From contig DASRGG010000021.1 in the NCBI GenBank assembly GCA_035651155.1, positions 186,001 to 250,000 on the forward strand: a DNA stretch of 64,000 bases, written 5' to 3'. Origin of the DNA: CF-39 sp035651155. Lineage in GTDB: Bacteria; Chloroflexota; Limnocylindria; P2-11E. Shown here piece after piece: positions 34,431 to 43,482 of this stretch. Below the pieces are notes generated by a model. It made no database searches. It had not been told where the DNA came from and saw nothing but the letters and a program-made list of their open reading frames with translations. The translations under genes were made by a program, and so were the position numbers. Each line of letters opens with the position of its first letter. Position 1 is the first letter of the stretch.

Positions 34431-35522
34431 CTATCCCGTCGCGACCTTCGCTCTTCCCTCCGGCACCTTCAGCTGACCGCATCCCGCCGCGATGTCCTGC
34501 CCCTTGCTGATGCGCAGCGTCGCCGCGATGCCGCGCTCCTGGAGCACCTCCGCGAAGCGCTCCATGCGCTCCACCGGCGGACGGGCGAACCCGCCGGGAC
34601 CGGGGTTCACCGGGATGAGGTTCACGTGGTAATCGCCGCTGCGGCCGAGCTTCGCGATGCGCCCGGCGAGCTCGATCGCGTCGCGCTCGGCGTCGTTCAC
34701 CCCTGACAGCAGCACGTACTCGAACGTGACGCGCCGCTTCGTGCGCTCGACGTAGCGCTTGGACGCCGCGAGCACGTCGTCGACGCTCCAGCGCTTGTTC
34801 GCCGGCACGATCGCGCGGCGGATCCGGTCGTTGGGCGCGTGCAGCGAGACCGCGAGGTTCATCGGCAGGTCCATGGCCGCCAGCTCGTCCATCTTCGGCA
34901 CGAGCCCGACGGTCGAGATAGTCACCCTCCGCGGACTGATGCCGAAGAGCTCCGGGTCGATGAGCCACCGCACCGCGGCCGCGACGGCCGCGAGGTTCGC
35001 GAGCGGCTCGCCCATCCCCATCGCGACGACGTGCGACACGCGCTCCCCGCGCGCGACGAGCTCGCGCTGCCAGTGCCGGATCTGATCGACGATCTCCCCG
35101 GTCGTGAGATGGCGGATGAGACCCATCTCGCCCGTCGCGCAGAAGGCGCAGGCCATCGGGCAGCCGGCCTGCGTGGAGAAGCAGACCGAGTTCCGCGCGC
35201 CGTGATGCGGCATGAGCACCGATTCGATGTGGTGGCCGTCGTGCAGGCGCAGCAGCGCCTTGCGCGTCTCGCCGTCCGCGCTCCGGGTCTCGGTCACGAA
35301 CTCGACCGCGCTCCAGCGGAAGGACGCGGCGAGCGCGTCGCGCAGCGTCGTCGGGAGATCGGTGAGCCCGCTCCAGTCCGCCGCCGCGCTCTTCGCGATG
35401 TGGCGGCGGATCTGCCTCGCGCGGTAGGCCGGCTCGCCGCGCCGGGCGAGCCAGGCGGCGAGCGCACGCTCGTCGACGTCGGTGATCGCCGGTCGCGTGC
35501 CGGCGGGGACGACGGCCGTCAT
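34431..35522 (-). CDS. rlmN: Dual-specificity RNA methyltransferase RlmN
   Basis: Radical-SAM enzyme that forms C2-methyladenosine at 23S A2503 and tRNA A37. 363 residues. An N-terminal accessory domain (LAAWLARRGEPAYRARQIRRHIAK) is followed by the radical-SAM site CPMACAFCATGEMGL (CxxxCxxC), SHVVAMGMGEPLAN, VTISTVGLVPKM and SLHAPNDRIRRAIVPANKRW. Methyl-carrying and resolving cysteines fit SVCFSTQAGC and IAAGCGQL. ATG at 35522. Confidence 0.96.
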   Translation of the reverse strand: MTAVVPAGTRPAITDVDERALAAWLARRGEPAYRARQIRRHIAKSAAADWSGLTDLPTTLRDALAASFRWSAVEFVTETRSADGETRKALLRLHDGHHIESVLMPHHGARNSVCFSTQAGCPMACAFCATGEMGLIRHLTTGEIVDQIRHWQRELVARGERVSHVVAMGMGEPLANLAAVAAAVRWLIDPELFGISPRRVTISTVGLVPKMDELAAMDLPMNLAVSLHAPNDRIRRAIVPANKRWSVDDVLAASKRYVERTKRRVTFEYVLLSGVNDAERDAIELAGRIAKLGRSGDYHVNLIPVNPGPGGFARPPVERMERFAEVLQERGIAATLRISKGQDIAAGCGQLKVPEGRAKVATG

Positions 35523-35575
35523 CTCGAGCCGATCGCGCCGGTCATCTCCGCAGCGTACTCGTCGGTGGTGAGAGG

Positions 35576-36514
35576 TCAGCTCGGCAGGCGCGCGCCGTCG
35601 AGGCCGCGGGCGCCGCGCAGCCAGTCCGCGCCGCGCATCGTGCGTCTGCCCGCTGGCCGGACCTCGTCCAGACGCAGCCAGCCCGCCCCGGCGGCGATCT
35701 CGGGATAGCCGCCGCGGATCTTCAGCACGCCATGCTCGTCGGGGAAGCCGCCGCGCACCGAGGCCTTCGTCACGACGAGCCGCTGGCCGCGGACCGTCGT
35801 GAACGCGCCCGGCTCGGGAGCGCATCCGCGCACGCACCGCGCGAGCTCCTCCGCCGGACGCGCGAAGTCCAGCACGCCGTCCGCGCTCGTGAGCTTCGGC
35901 GCCCACGTCGCGCGCGCCGCGTCCTGCGGACGCCCGCGCAGCTCGCCGCGCAGGTAGCGCGGGAGCTCCTCCTCGAGGAGCGCCGCGCCGAGCGCCGCGA
36001 GACGTGCCGCGAGCTCGCCGGCGGTCTCGTCCGGGCCGATGGGCGTCCGCTCCTGCGCGAGGATCGGGCCCGCGTCCAGCTCGGCGGTGCCCTCCATGAG
36101 CGTGACCCCGGTCTCCGGGTCGCCCGCGAGGATCGCGCGCGCGACGGGCGCGGCGCCCCGCCAGCGCGGCAGGAGGCTCGCGTGCACGTTCACCGCGCGT
36201 CCGCGCACCGCGTCGATGAGCGCGCCCGGGATGAGGCTCCCGTACGCCGCCCACACGAGCGCGTCCGGGCGGAGCGCGACGAGCTGCGCGACCGCCGCGC
36301 GGCCGAGCCGCTCCGGCTGCAGCACGGGGATCCCAAGCGACGCGGCCCGCTCCTTCACCGGCGGCGCGGCGACGCGTCCGCGGTGACCGGGACGATCCGG
36401 CTGCGTGACCGCCGCGGCGAGCTCGACCTCGCCCGCGTCGCGCAGGCGCGCGAGCGCATCGAGCGACGGGACCGCGAACTCAGGGGTCCCGAGGAACACG
36501 ATGCGCGGCGTCAC
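35576..36514 (-). CDS. fmt: Methionyl-tRNA formyltransferase
   Basis: Formylates initiator Met-tRNA. 312 residues: MTPRIVFLGTPEFAVPSLDAL, TQPDRPGHRGRVAAPPVKERA, VNVHASLLPRWRGAAPVARAILAGDPETGVTLM (catalytic Asn-His-Asp region) and DAGPILAQ; the C-terminal domain starts near residue 205 (WAPKLTSADGVLDF). It overlaps def by four bases, the classic def-fmt pair acting at opposite ends of the N-formyl cycle. Confidence 0.95.
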   Translation of the reverse strand: MTPRIVFLGTPEFAVPSLDALARLRDAGEVELAAAVTQPDRPGHRGRVAAPPVKERAASLGIPVLQPERLGRAAVAQLVALRPDALVWAAYGSLIPGALIDAVRGRAVNVHASLLPRWRGAAPVARAILAGDPETGVTLMEGTAELDAGPILAQERTPIGPDETAGELAARLAALGAALLEEELPRYLRGELRGRPQDAARATWAPKLTSADGVLDFARPAEELARCVRGCAPEPGAFTTVRGQRLVVTKASVRGGFPDEHGVLKIRGGYPEIAAGAGWLRLDEVRPAGRRTMRGADWLRGARGLDGARLPS

Positions 36515-37131
36515 GCGCTCTCACGCTCGCCGTCCTCCTCGTCAGGCTCGACCCGATGCAGGTCCGCGCGCGAGCGCAGCTTGTCGACGTACAGGATCCC
36601 GGAGAGGTGATCGGTCTCGTGGAGGAGACATTGCGCGCCGAATTCCTCGCCCTCGGCGACGAACTTCCTGCCGGTGATGTCCGTCGCCGCGACGCGCGCG
36701 GCGACCGGCCGCTCGAGCATGCCGTACAGCCCGCGCACGGAGAGGCAGCCCTCCGATGTCTCCTCGACCTCGTCGCTCACCCACTCGATCTCGGGCTCGA
36801 CCGCGACGATGCCCGCGTCGTCGACGTCCATGATCGCGATCTTCAGCGGCACGCCGATCTGCGGCGCGGCGATCCCGATCCCATGCGCGGCGACCATCGA
36901 CGCGAACATGCGCGCGACGAGCGCCTCGAGGTCGGCGCGCGCGAGCCGCGGCTTCTTCGCCGGCGCGTGCAGGACCGGGTCGCCGATCTGGCGGATGCCG
37001 ACCGCGTGCTTCGACACGAAGCCGGGGGCCGACCACTTCGCCCGCCGGCCGGGGTCGATGCGCCAGGGCGTGCCCTTCGCGACGCGCAGCCGCGGCGGCG
37101 GTGGCGGACCCTTCTCGGCCTCGTCGCTCAC
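36511..37131 (-). CDS. def: Peptide deformylase
   Basis: Removes the N-formyl group from nascent proteins. 206 residues, with all three metal/active-site motifs: GIGIAAPQIG (motif 1), EGCLSV (motif 2, Cys ligand) and HETDHLSG (motif 3, two His ligands and Glu). A 45-residue N-terminal extension rich in Pro and basic residues precedes the fold (KHAVGIRQIGDPVLHAPAKK). Start GTG 37131 overlaps the priA stop (GTGA). Confidence 0.95.
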   Translation of the reverse strand: MSDEAEKGPPPPPRLRVAKGTPWRIDPGRRAKWSAPGFVSKHAVGIRQIGDPVLHAPAKKPRLARADLEALVARMFASMVAAHGIGIAAPQIGVPLKIAIMDVDDAGIVAVEPEIEWVSDEVEETSEGCLSVRGLYGMLERPVAARVAATDITGRKFVAEGEEFGAQCLLHETDHLSGILYVDKLRSRADLHRVEPDEEDGERESA

Positions 37132-39332
37132 CCCAGCAGTGTCACCGGGTCGACGTCCACCGTCCAATCAGCGCTCGGCGGCACGCGATCGAGCACGCGC
37201 AGCGGCGCGCCGCCGCGAAGGATCACCTGCATGCGGAACGCGCCGGCCCTCTTCGCCGCGAACGCGGGCGCCGGTCCGAACACCTCGGCGTCGCGCGCGC
37301 TCGCGGCGCGGAGCTCGTTCGCGTACGACTCCGCGCGCCTGGTGACGGTGTCCTGCCGCTTCGCCTGCGTCTGCAGCAGGACGAGCCTGCCGAACGGCGG
37401 ATAGCCGAAGCGCGCGCGGCCGGCGAGCTCGGCCTCCGCGAACGACGCGTAGTCGTGCGCCGCGGCGGCGCGGATCGCGTAGTGATCGGGAAGGTACGTC
37501 TGCAGGAAGCCGCGGCCGCCCACGCTGCCGCGGCCCGACCGCCCGAGCACCTGCGTGAGCAGCTGGAAGGTCCGCTCCGCGGAGGTGTAGTCCGGGAGGT
37601 TGAGGACGGTGTCGGCGTTCACGACGCCGACGAGCGCGACGCCCGGCAGGTCGAAGCCCTTCGCCACCATCTGCGTCCCGACGATCACCTGCGCCTTCCC
37701 GCTGCGCATGCGCTCGAAGAGCGCCGCGTGCGCGCCCTTCCGTCGCACCGCGTCGCGGTCGAGGCGCACGAGCGACGCGCCCGGCACCGCCTCGCGCACC
37801 TCCTCCTCCACGCGCTGGGTGCCGACGCCGAGGTGCCGGATGCGTGGACCGTGGCACTTCGGGCATACGGCCGGCGGATCCGCGCGGCGTCCGCAGCGGT
37901 GGCACACGAGCGATCCGTCGAGGTGATAGGCGAACGGGATCTCGCAGGCCGGGCACTCGGCGACGTACCCGCAGTCGCGGCACAGCACGACCGTCGCGAA
38001 GCCGCGGCGGTTGAGATAGAGGATGGCCTGGTCGCCCTTCGCGACGGTGCGCTCGAGCGCGAGGCGCAGCGCCCGCGAGAGCGTGCCGCGATTGCCCGCT
38101 TTCAGCTCGAGCCGGAGATCGACCACCGTCGTCGGCGGCAGCGGGAGATCGCTCACGCGCTCCGGTAACGAGAGGAGTCGGATCCGGTCCTCCTTCGCGG
38201 CGTGATAGGTCGTCACCCGGGGCGTCGCGCTCCCGAGCACGACCACGGCGCCCGCGAGCCGGCCGAGGGCGAGCGCGGCATCGACGGCGTGGTAACGCGG
38301 CGCGCTCTCCTGCTTGTACGACGGCTCCTGCTCCTCGTCGACCACGACGAGGCCGGGCCGCTCCAGCGGCGCGAAGAGGGCGGAGCGCGAGCCGACGACG
38401 ACGTCGGCCACGCCGTCCAGCACGCGTCGCCACTCGTCGTACCGCTCGCCGGCGGAGAGCTCCGAGTGCAGGAGCGCCACGCGCTCGCCGAACCGCGCCA
38501 CGAAGCGCGCGACGACCTGCGCGGTGAGGGCGATCTCCGGAACGAGCACGATGACGCCGAGCCCGCGTCCGATCGCCGCGTTCGCCGCGCGAAGGTACAC
38601 CTCGGTCTTCCCGCTCGCCGTCACCCCATGCAGCAGGAAGGCATCGCCGGCGCCCAGGCGCGCGAGGATCGCCTCGAGCGCGCCGCTCTGTCCCGTCGTC
38701 GCGGCGGCGTCGCGCACCGCGTCGTCCTCGCCGAGCGCGAACTCGACGGGCACGCGGCGCGCGGCGCGCACGCCCTCGGTCGCGAGCCCTCGCCGCGCGA
38801 GCGCGCGCGCCGCGACGGCCGAGCCGCCCGCTTCGCGCAGCTCGCCGCCCGTGCGGGCGCCCAGCGCGAGCGCGCGCAGCGTGGCCACCTGCCGCGCGCC
38901 GAGGCGCGCGTCGCCGTCGAGCGCGGCGCGCCCCGCGGGGGTGAGCGCGAAGAGCGCCTCGGTGCGCTCTCCCTTCGCCGCGGGAAGCGAAGTGCGCGCC
39001 CGGGCGGCGAGCGCCGGCGGGAGCATCGCGCGGATCGCGTCGGCCAGGCCGCAGCGGTACTCCTGCGCCATCCACGCGGCGAGCGCCAGCTGATGCGCGC
39101 GCAGCACCGGGAGCGCGTGGACCAGGGCGTCGATGTCGCGAAGCGCGCCCTCGTACGGGACGTCGAGCGCGGTAACGACGCCCGATACCGAGCGCGGGCC
39201 GAACCCGACGCGCACCAGATGGCCGGGCACGAGGCTCAGCCCCTCGGGGACGCCATAGGTGAATGTGCGCGCTGGTCCGCGAAGGCCGGCGAAGACCGCG
39301 ACCTGCGCGGTCCGGGTCACCGGCGTAGCCAC
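37128..39332 (-). CDS. priA: Primosomal replication restart helicase PriA
   Basis: Restarts replication at abandoned forks. 734 residues: DNA-binding N-terminal part (RTFTYGVPEGLSLVPGHLVRVGFGPRSVSGVV), helicase core with LLHGVTASGKTEVYLRA (Walker A), VVGSRSALFAPLERPGLVVVDEEQEPSYKQ (Walker B region) and VVLGSATPRV. Between the helicase lobes lie eight Cys in four CxxC pairs (CRDCGYVAECPAC and CHRCGRRADPPAVCPKC). TQMVAKGFDLPGVALVGVVNAD and LGRSGRGSVGGRGFLQT are motifs V and VI. The DEEH box is DEEQ. Start GTG 39332 shares one base with the gmk stop. Confidence 0.95.
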   Translation of the reverse strand: MATPVTRTAQVAVFAGLRGPARTFTYGVPEGLSLVPGHLVRVGFGPRSVSGVVTALDVPYEGALRDIDALVHALPVLRAHQLALAAWMAQEYRCGLADAIRAMLPPALAARARTSLPAAKGERTEALFALTPAGRAALDGDARLGARQVATLRALALGARTGGELREAGGSAVAARALARRGLATEGVRAARRVPVEFALGEDDAVRDAAATTGQSGALEAILARLGAGDAFLLHGVTASGKTEVYLRAANAAIGRGLGVIVLVPEIALTAQVVARFVARFGERVALLHSELSAGERYDEWRRVLDGVADVVVGSRSALFAPLERPGLVVVDEEQEPSYKQESAPRYHAVDAALALGRLAGAVVVLGSATPRVTTYHAAKEDRIRLLSLPERVSDLPLPPTTVVDLRLELKAGNRGTLSRALRLALERTVAKGDQAILYLNRRGFATVVLCRDCGYVAECPACEIPFAYHLDGSLVCHRCGRRADPPAVCPKCHGPRIRHLGVGTQRVEEEVREAVPGASLVRLDRDAVRRKGAHAALFERMRSGKAQVIVGTQMVAKGFDLPGVALVGVVNADTVLNLPDYTSAERTFQLLTQVLGRSGRGSVGGRGFLQTYLPDHYAIRAAAAHDYASFAEAELAGRARFGYPPFGRLVLLQTQAKRQDTVTRRAESYANELRAASARDAEVFGPAPAFAAKRAGAFRMQVILRGGAPLRVLDRVPPSADWTVDVDPVTLLG

Positions 39333-39931
39333 TACAGCTCGTATCGCCGAGGCTTCTTCGTCTCTTTCCGGATGATCTCGGCGATCTCCTCGACGGTCTC
39401 GTCGATCTGCCCGTCCTCGTTCACCACGACGTAGTCGTACTCCGGCGCCGCGGCCATCTCGATCTCGGCGTTGCGCAGCCGCACGTCTCGCTGCTCGGGC
39501 GTCTCGGTGCCGCGCGCGATGAGGCGCTGCTGCAGCGCTTCGACCGACGGCGGCATGATGAAGACGGTCAGGGCCTCCGGCAGCTGCGACTTGATCTTCC
39601 GCATCCCTTGCGGATCGGGCTTGACGATGACGATCTTGTGGTCGCGCAGGGTGTCGGCGAGCACGTCGCGGCGCACGCCCTTGAACTCGCCGTGCACCAT
39701 CGACCACTCGAGGAAGTTGCCCTGCTCGATCTCCTCGCGGAACTTCTCGGGCGAGTAGAAGTAGTAGTGCTTCCCATGGATCTCGCCCGGCCGCGGCTTG
39801 CGGCTGGTGGCGGTCACGTACACGACGGCGTCGTCGAGGCGCTTCACGAGGCGCTCGATGACCGTGTCCTTCCCCGCGCCCGACGGCGCGGAGATGATCA
39901 CGAGCAGCCCCTTTCCGTCGATCGAGGTCAC
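39332..39931 (-). CDS. gmk: Guanylate kinase
   Basis: Phosphorylates GMP to GDP. 199 residues. Walker A is ISAPSGAGKDTVIERL; the GMP-binding region contains SRKPRPGEIHGKHYYF, EEIEQGNFLEWSMVHGEFKGVRRD and KPDPQGMRKIK (canonical DVQGA). The lid is RGTETPEQRDVRLRNAEIEM. Differences from the classic GNYYGT and DVDVQG motifs are notable but leave the overall plan intact. ATG at 39931. omega (rpoZ), often next to gmk, is not here. Confidence 0.92.
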   Translation of the reverse strand: MTSIDGKGLLVIISAPSGAGKDTVIERLVKRLDDAVVYVTATSRKPRPGEIHGKHYYFYSPEKFREEIEQGNFLEWSMVHGEFKGVRRDVLADTLRDHKIVIVKPDPQGMRKIKSQLPEALTVFIMPPSVEALQQRLIARGTETPEQRDVRLRNAEIEMAAAPEYDYVVVNEDGQIDETVEEIAEIIRKETKKPRRYEL

Positions 39932-39944
39932 CGCGGCACGCGCC

Positions 39945-40919
39945 TCACGCGATCTCCCTCAGCAGCGGCGTCTTCGTGATCGGCTCCCCGAGGGCGTCGA
40001 GGAACGCGCGCAGGTCGTCGGCGAGCGGCGCGGTGAAGGTGCGCTCGCCCGCGTGCGGCAGACGCACCGTCAGCCGCCAGGCGTGCAGGAACTGCCGTCC
40101 GAGCCCGCTCGTGTCGCCGCGCCGCCCATACACCGGGTCGCCAACGATAGGGAAGCGCGCGTAGGCGAGGTGGACGCGGATCTGGTGCGTCCGCCCGGTG
40201 ATCGGGCGGACGTGGAGCAGCGCGTAGCGGCCCCGGCCGACGTCCCACATGGCGACGCGCCGGAAGCGCGTCACCGCCTCGCGCCCGCCGGCGCGCACGA
40301 CCATGCGCCGCCGGTCGGACGCGTCGCGTTCGACCGGCGCTTCGACGACCGTCTCGGTCTCGCCCGGGTCGCCCCAGACGAGCGCCAGGTACTCCTTCGC
40401 GAACTTCTGGCCCTGAAGCTGGCGCGAGAGCGCGAGCTGCGCGACGTCGGTCTTCGCCACCACCATCACGCCGCTGGTGTCCTTGTCGAGGCGGTGGACG
40501 ATGCCCGGCCGGCCGGACTCGCGCCCGGTGCGCGAGGTGACGCGACCGAGCACCGCGTTCACGAGCGTCCCGGTCTTGTGGCCGTGCGCGGGATGGACGA
40601 CCAGGCCGGCGGGCTTGTTCACCACGATGACGTCGTCGTCCTCGTAGAGGATGTCGATCGCGATGTCCTCCGCGCGCAGGAGCACGTCCGGCTCCGCGGG
40701 CGGGATCTCGACGACGATCCGCTGACCCTCGCGCAGCTTGAACGCGGGCTCGACGGGCTCGCCGTCGACCCGCACCTGCCCGTCGCGCGCGAGCCGCTGG
40801 ATGGCGCTGCGCGACAGCAGGCTGTGATCGGCGAGGAACTTGTCGACGCGCTGGCCGCCGGCGTCGACCCGCAGCGCGATCCGCTCGGCGCCGGCTGCGC
40901 CTCCGCCTTCCTTGCTCAA
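39945..40919 (-). CDS. rluD: RluD-family 23S rRNA pseudouridine synthase
   Basis: 324 residues: an N-terminal S4-like RNA-binding domain (GQRVDKFLADHSLLSRSAIQRLARDGQVRVDG) and the RluA/RluD catalytic domain with the active Asp in GIVHRLDKDTSGVMVVAKT, then YLALVWG, ARPITGRTHQIRVHLA (here RPITGRTHQIRVH) and FLHAWRL. The exact target uridines cannot be read from sequence; RluD modifies helix 69. It follows lspA, a common pairing. Confidence 0.93.
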   Translation of the reverse strand: MSKEGGGAAGAERIALRVDAGGQRVDKFLADHSLLSRSAIQRLARDGQVRVDGEPVEPAFKLREGQRIVVEIPPAEPDVLLRAEDIAIDILYEDDDVIVVNKPAGLVVHPAHGHKTGTLVNAVLGRVTSRTGRESGRPGIVHRLDKDTSGVMVVAKTDVAQLALSRQLQGQKFAKEYLALVWGDPGETETVVEAPVERDASDRRRMVVRAGGREAVTRFRRVAMWDVGRGRYALLHVRPITGRTHQIRVHLAYARFPIVGDPVYGRRGDTSGLGRQFLHAWRLTVRLPHAGERTFTAPLADDLRAFLDALGEPITKTPLLREIA

Positions 40920-40968
40920 TCTCCGCCCTGCGGCCGGCAGACTCGCACAGGGCTGGTGGACTCGCTCC

Positions 40969-41466
40969 TCACGGCGACACCGCTCGTCGCTCGTCCTTGC
41001 TCCTCTCCTGCCGCCAGAGCAGGAAGCTCACGAACAGGATCCCGAGCACGATCGAGGAGTCCGCGACGTTGAACGCCCAGAAGCGCGGTCCGCCGGGGAT
41101 GCCGACGTCGACGAAGTCGACCACGTAGCCCTGACCCGTACGGTCCACGAGGTTCCCGAACGCGCCACCCAGCTGCATGCCCAGGGTTCCGGCGATGAGC
41201 GGCGACCGGCTCGCGATCTGGCGGTAGTAGTAGAGGATCGCGAACACGGCGAACACCGATAGGATCGAGAGCAGCGTGGTGCGCTCCGGCAGGAGACCGA
41301 AGGCCGCGCCGCTGTTCTGGGTGTGGACGATGCGCACGTAGTCGCCGACGATCGGCCGTGCGTCGTACAGCTCGATGTTGCGCTCGACCCACATCTTCGT
41401 GACGCGGTCGAGGGCGAAGGTCAGGACCGCGATGCCCGCGACGAGCGCGACCCGCTTCGGCGACAC
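40969..41466 (-). CDS. lspA: Lipoprotein signal peptidase
   Basis: Membrane aspartyl protease that cleaves prolipoprotein signal peptides. 165 residues with four membrane segments. The catalytic Asp residues fall in GNLVDRTGQGYVVDFVDV and FNVADSSIVLG; HTQNSGAAFGLL is also conserved. GTG start at 41466, one base from the fabG stop. Candidate substrates in this window are the TctC-like and BMP-type lipoproteins. Confidence 0.95.
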   Translation of the reverse strand: MSPKRVALVAGIAVLTFALDRVTKMWVERNIELYDARPIVGDYVRIVHTQNSGAAFGLLPERTTLLSILSVFAVFAILYYYRQIASRSPLIAGTLGMQLGGAFGNLVDRTGQGYVVDFVDVGIPGGPRFWAFNVADSSIVLGILFVSFLLWRQERSKDERRAVSP

Positions 41467-41467
41467 C

Positions 41468-42217
41468 TCAGGTGACCATGCCGCCGTCGACCTGCAGCAC
41501 CTGGCCGGTGATGTAGGACGCCTCCTCGGAGACGAGGAACGCGATCGCGTTCGCGACGTCCTCGACGCTGCCGAAGCGTCCCAGCGGGATCTGCTTGAGG
41601 ATCGTCTCCTCCATCTGGCCGATGAGGCTGCTCGTGAGATCCGTCGGCACGAACCCGGGCGCGACGGCGTTGCAGGTGATGTTGCGGCTCGCCATCTCGC
41701 GCGCGACCGTCTTCGTGAAGCCGATGAGGCCGGCCTTCGCCGCCGCGTAGTTCGCCTGGCCCGCGTTGCCCGAGACGCCGGCGACGGACGACACGTTCAC
41801 GATGCGTCCGAAGCGCTGCCTCATCATCGGCCGCATCGCCGCGCGCGTGACGAGGAACGCGCCGCGCAGGTTCAGATCCATCACCGTGTCCCACTGCTCG
41901 GGCGTCATGCGGACGAGCAGGTCGTCGCGGGTCGTGCCGGCGTTGTTCACGAGGATCTCCAGCTTGCCGCCCCCGAACGCGAGCGCTTCCTTCACCATTC
42001 GATCGGCGTCGGCCTCGACGGAGACGTCGCCCTGCACGACCGCCGCGGACGATCCGGCCTGCTCCACGAGGCGCTTCGTCTCCTCCGCCGCCTCGGCGTT
42101 GCCCTTGTAGTTCACGGCGATCTTCGCCCCATCGCGCGCGAGGCGGACCGCGGTGGCGCGACCGATGCCGCGCGACGCGCCCGTGATGAGCGCGGTCTTG
42201 CCCGGGAGGGAGCTCAC
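41468..42217 (-). CDS. fabG: 3-oxoacyl-ACP reductase FabG
   Basis: NADPH-dependent ketoreductase of type II fatty acid synthesis. 249 residues, SDR fold: TALITGASRGIGRATAVRLARDG (cofactor loop), ILVNNAG, catalytic Ser in IVNVSSVAGVSG, Tyr-x-x-x-Lys in ANYAAAKAGL and C-terminal GQVLQVDGGM. GTG start at 42217. Transcribed after fabD-fabF. Confidence 0.95.
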   Translation of the reverse strand: MSSLPGKTALITGASRGIGRATAVRLARDGAKIAVNYKGNAEAAEETKRLVEQAGSSAAVVQGDVSVEADADRMVKEALAFGGGKLEILVNNAGTTRDDLLVRMTPEQWDTVMDLNLRGAFLVTRAAMRPMMRQRFGRIVNVSSVAGVSGNAGQANYAAAKAGLIGFTKTVAREMASRNITCNAVAPGFVPTDLTSSLIGQMEETILKQIPLGRFGSVEDVANAIAFLVSEEASYITGQVLQVDGGMVT

Positions 42218-42249
42218 AACGTCATGATGCCCGGTCGAGCGGGCGGACG

Positions 42250-43482
42250 TCAGGGCTTGGTGAAGATCAGGGACGCGTTGTGGCCGCCGAAGCCCATGGA
42301 GTTCGACAGCGCGGTCCCGATCGGCTTCGCCCGGGCCTCGTTCGGCACGTAGTCGAGATCGAGGGCGGGGTCGGGGGTCGTGTAGTTGATCGTCGGCGGG
42401 ATGCAGCCGTCGCGCAGCGCCAGCAGGCACGCGATCGCCTCGAAGGCGCCGGCGGCGCCGAGGAGATGGCCGCTCATCGACTTCGTGGACGAGACCATCA
42501 GCTTGTAGGCGTGCTCGCCGAACACCTCCTTGATGGCGGCGGTCTCCTCGCGATCGTTCGGCTGCGTCGACGTGCCGTGGGCGTTGATGTAGTCGATGTC
42601 GGTCGGATGCAGGCCGGCGCTGGCGAGCGCCATGCGCATCGCGCGCGCGTTCCCCTCGCCCTCCGGCGACGGCGAAGTGATGTGGTACGCGTCCGCGGTC
42701 GCCCCGTAGCCGACCAGCTCGCCGTAGATGCGCGCTCCGCGCGCGAGCGCGTGCTCGCGCTCTTCGAGGATCACGACCGCGGAGCCCTCGGAGAGCACGA
42801 ACCCGTCGCGATCCTTGTCGAACGGACGCGACGCGCCCTGCGGATCGTCGTTGCGGCGGCTCATCGCGTGCATCGTCGAGAACGCGCCGATGGCGAGCGG
42901 GAGGACCGCCGCCTCCGAGCCGCCGCTGACCATCACGTCCGCCTGGCCGCGCCGGATGATCTCGCCGGACTCGCCGATGGAGTGCGAGCTCGACGCGCAC
43001 GCGGAGACGTGGGTCATGCTCGGGCCCTTCAGGCCGAACTGCATCGAGATCTGGGCGGACGCGGCGTTGGCCATGAGCATCGGCACGAGGAACGGCGACA
43101 GCCGCGACGGCCCGCGCTCCTCCATGAGGACCACCTCTTTGATGAGCGTCTCGAGCCCGCCGACGCCCGTCGCGATGGCGGTCCCGACGCGCTCCGGGTC
43201 CTCGATCGTCTCGAGGCCGGCGTCCTTCAGCGCCTGCGACGCCGCGCCGACCGCGAGGTGCGTGAAGCGATCGGTGCGCCGGACCTCCTTGCGATCCATG
43301 TACTGGGTCGGCTCGAAGCCGTGGACCTCGCCGGCGATCTGCGTCTCGTACGGCGCCGGGTCGAAGCGCGCGATGCGCGTGATCCCGCTCCGTCCGTGCA
43401 CGAGCGAGTCCCACGTGCTCGCCACGTCGAGCCCGAGGGGCGTGACCATGCCGAGACCGGTGACGACGACGCGGCGCGTCAT
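42250..43482 (-). CDS. fabF: 3-oxoacyl-ACP synthase II (FabF)
   Basis: Elongating condensing enzyme. 410 residues: RRVVVTGLGMVTPLGLDVASTWDSLVHGRSGI, the nucleophile in SACASSSHSIGES (Cys near 162), His in NAHGTSTQPNDREE and His in SMSGHLLGAAGAFEA, ending MGFGGHNASLIF. ATG at 43482 overlaps the fabD stop (ATGA), giving tight coupling between malonyl loading and condensation. Confidence 0.96.
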   Translation of the reverse strand: MTRRVVVTGLGMVTPLGLDVASTWDSLVHGRSGITRIARFDPAPYETQIAGEVHGFEPTQYMDRKEVRRTDRFTHLAVGAASQALKDAGLETIEDPERVGTAIATGVGGLETLIKEVVLMEERGPSRLSPFLVPMLMANAASAQISMQFGLKGPSMTHVSACASSSHSIGESGEIIRRGQADVMVSGGSEAAVLPLAIGAFSTMHAMSRRNDDPQGASRPFDKDRDGFVLSEGSAVVILEEREHALARGARIYGELVGYGATADAYHITSPSPEGEGNARAMRMALASAGLHPTDIDYINAHGTSTQPNDREETAAIKEVFGEHAYKLMVSSTKSMSGHLLGAAGAFEAIACLLALRDGCIPPTINYTTPDPALDLDYVPNEARAKPIGTALSNSMGFGGHNASLIFTKP

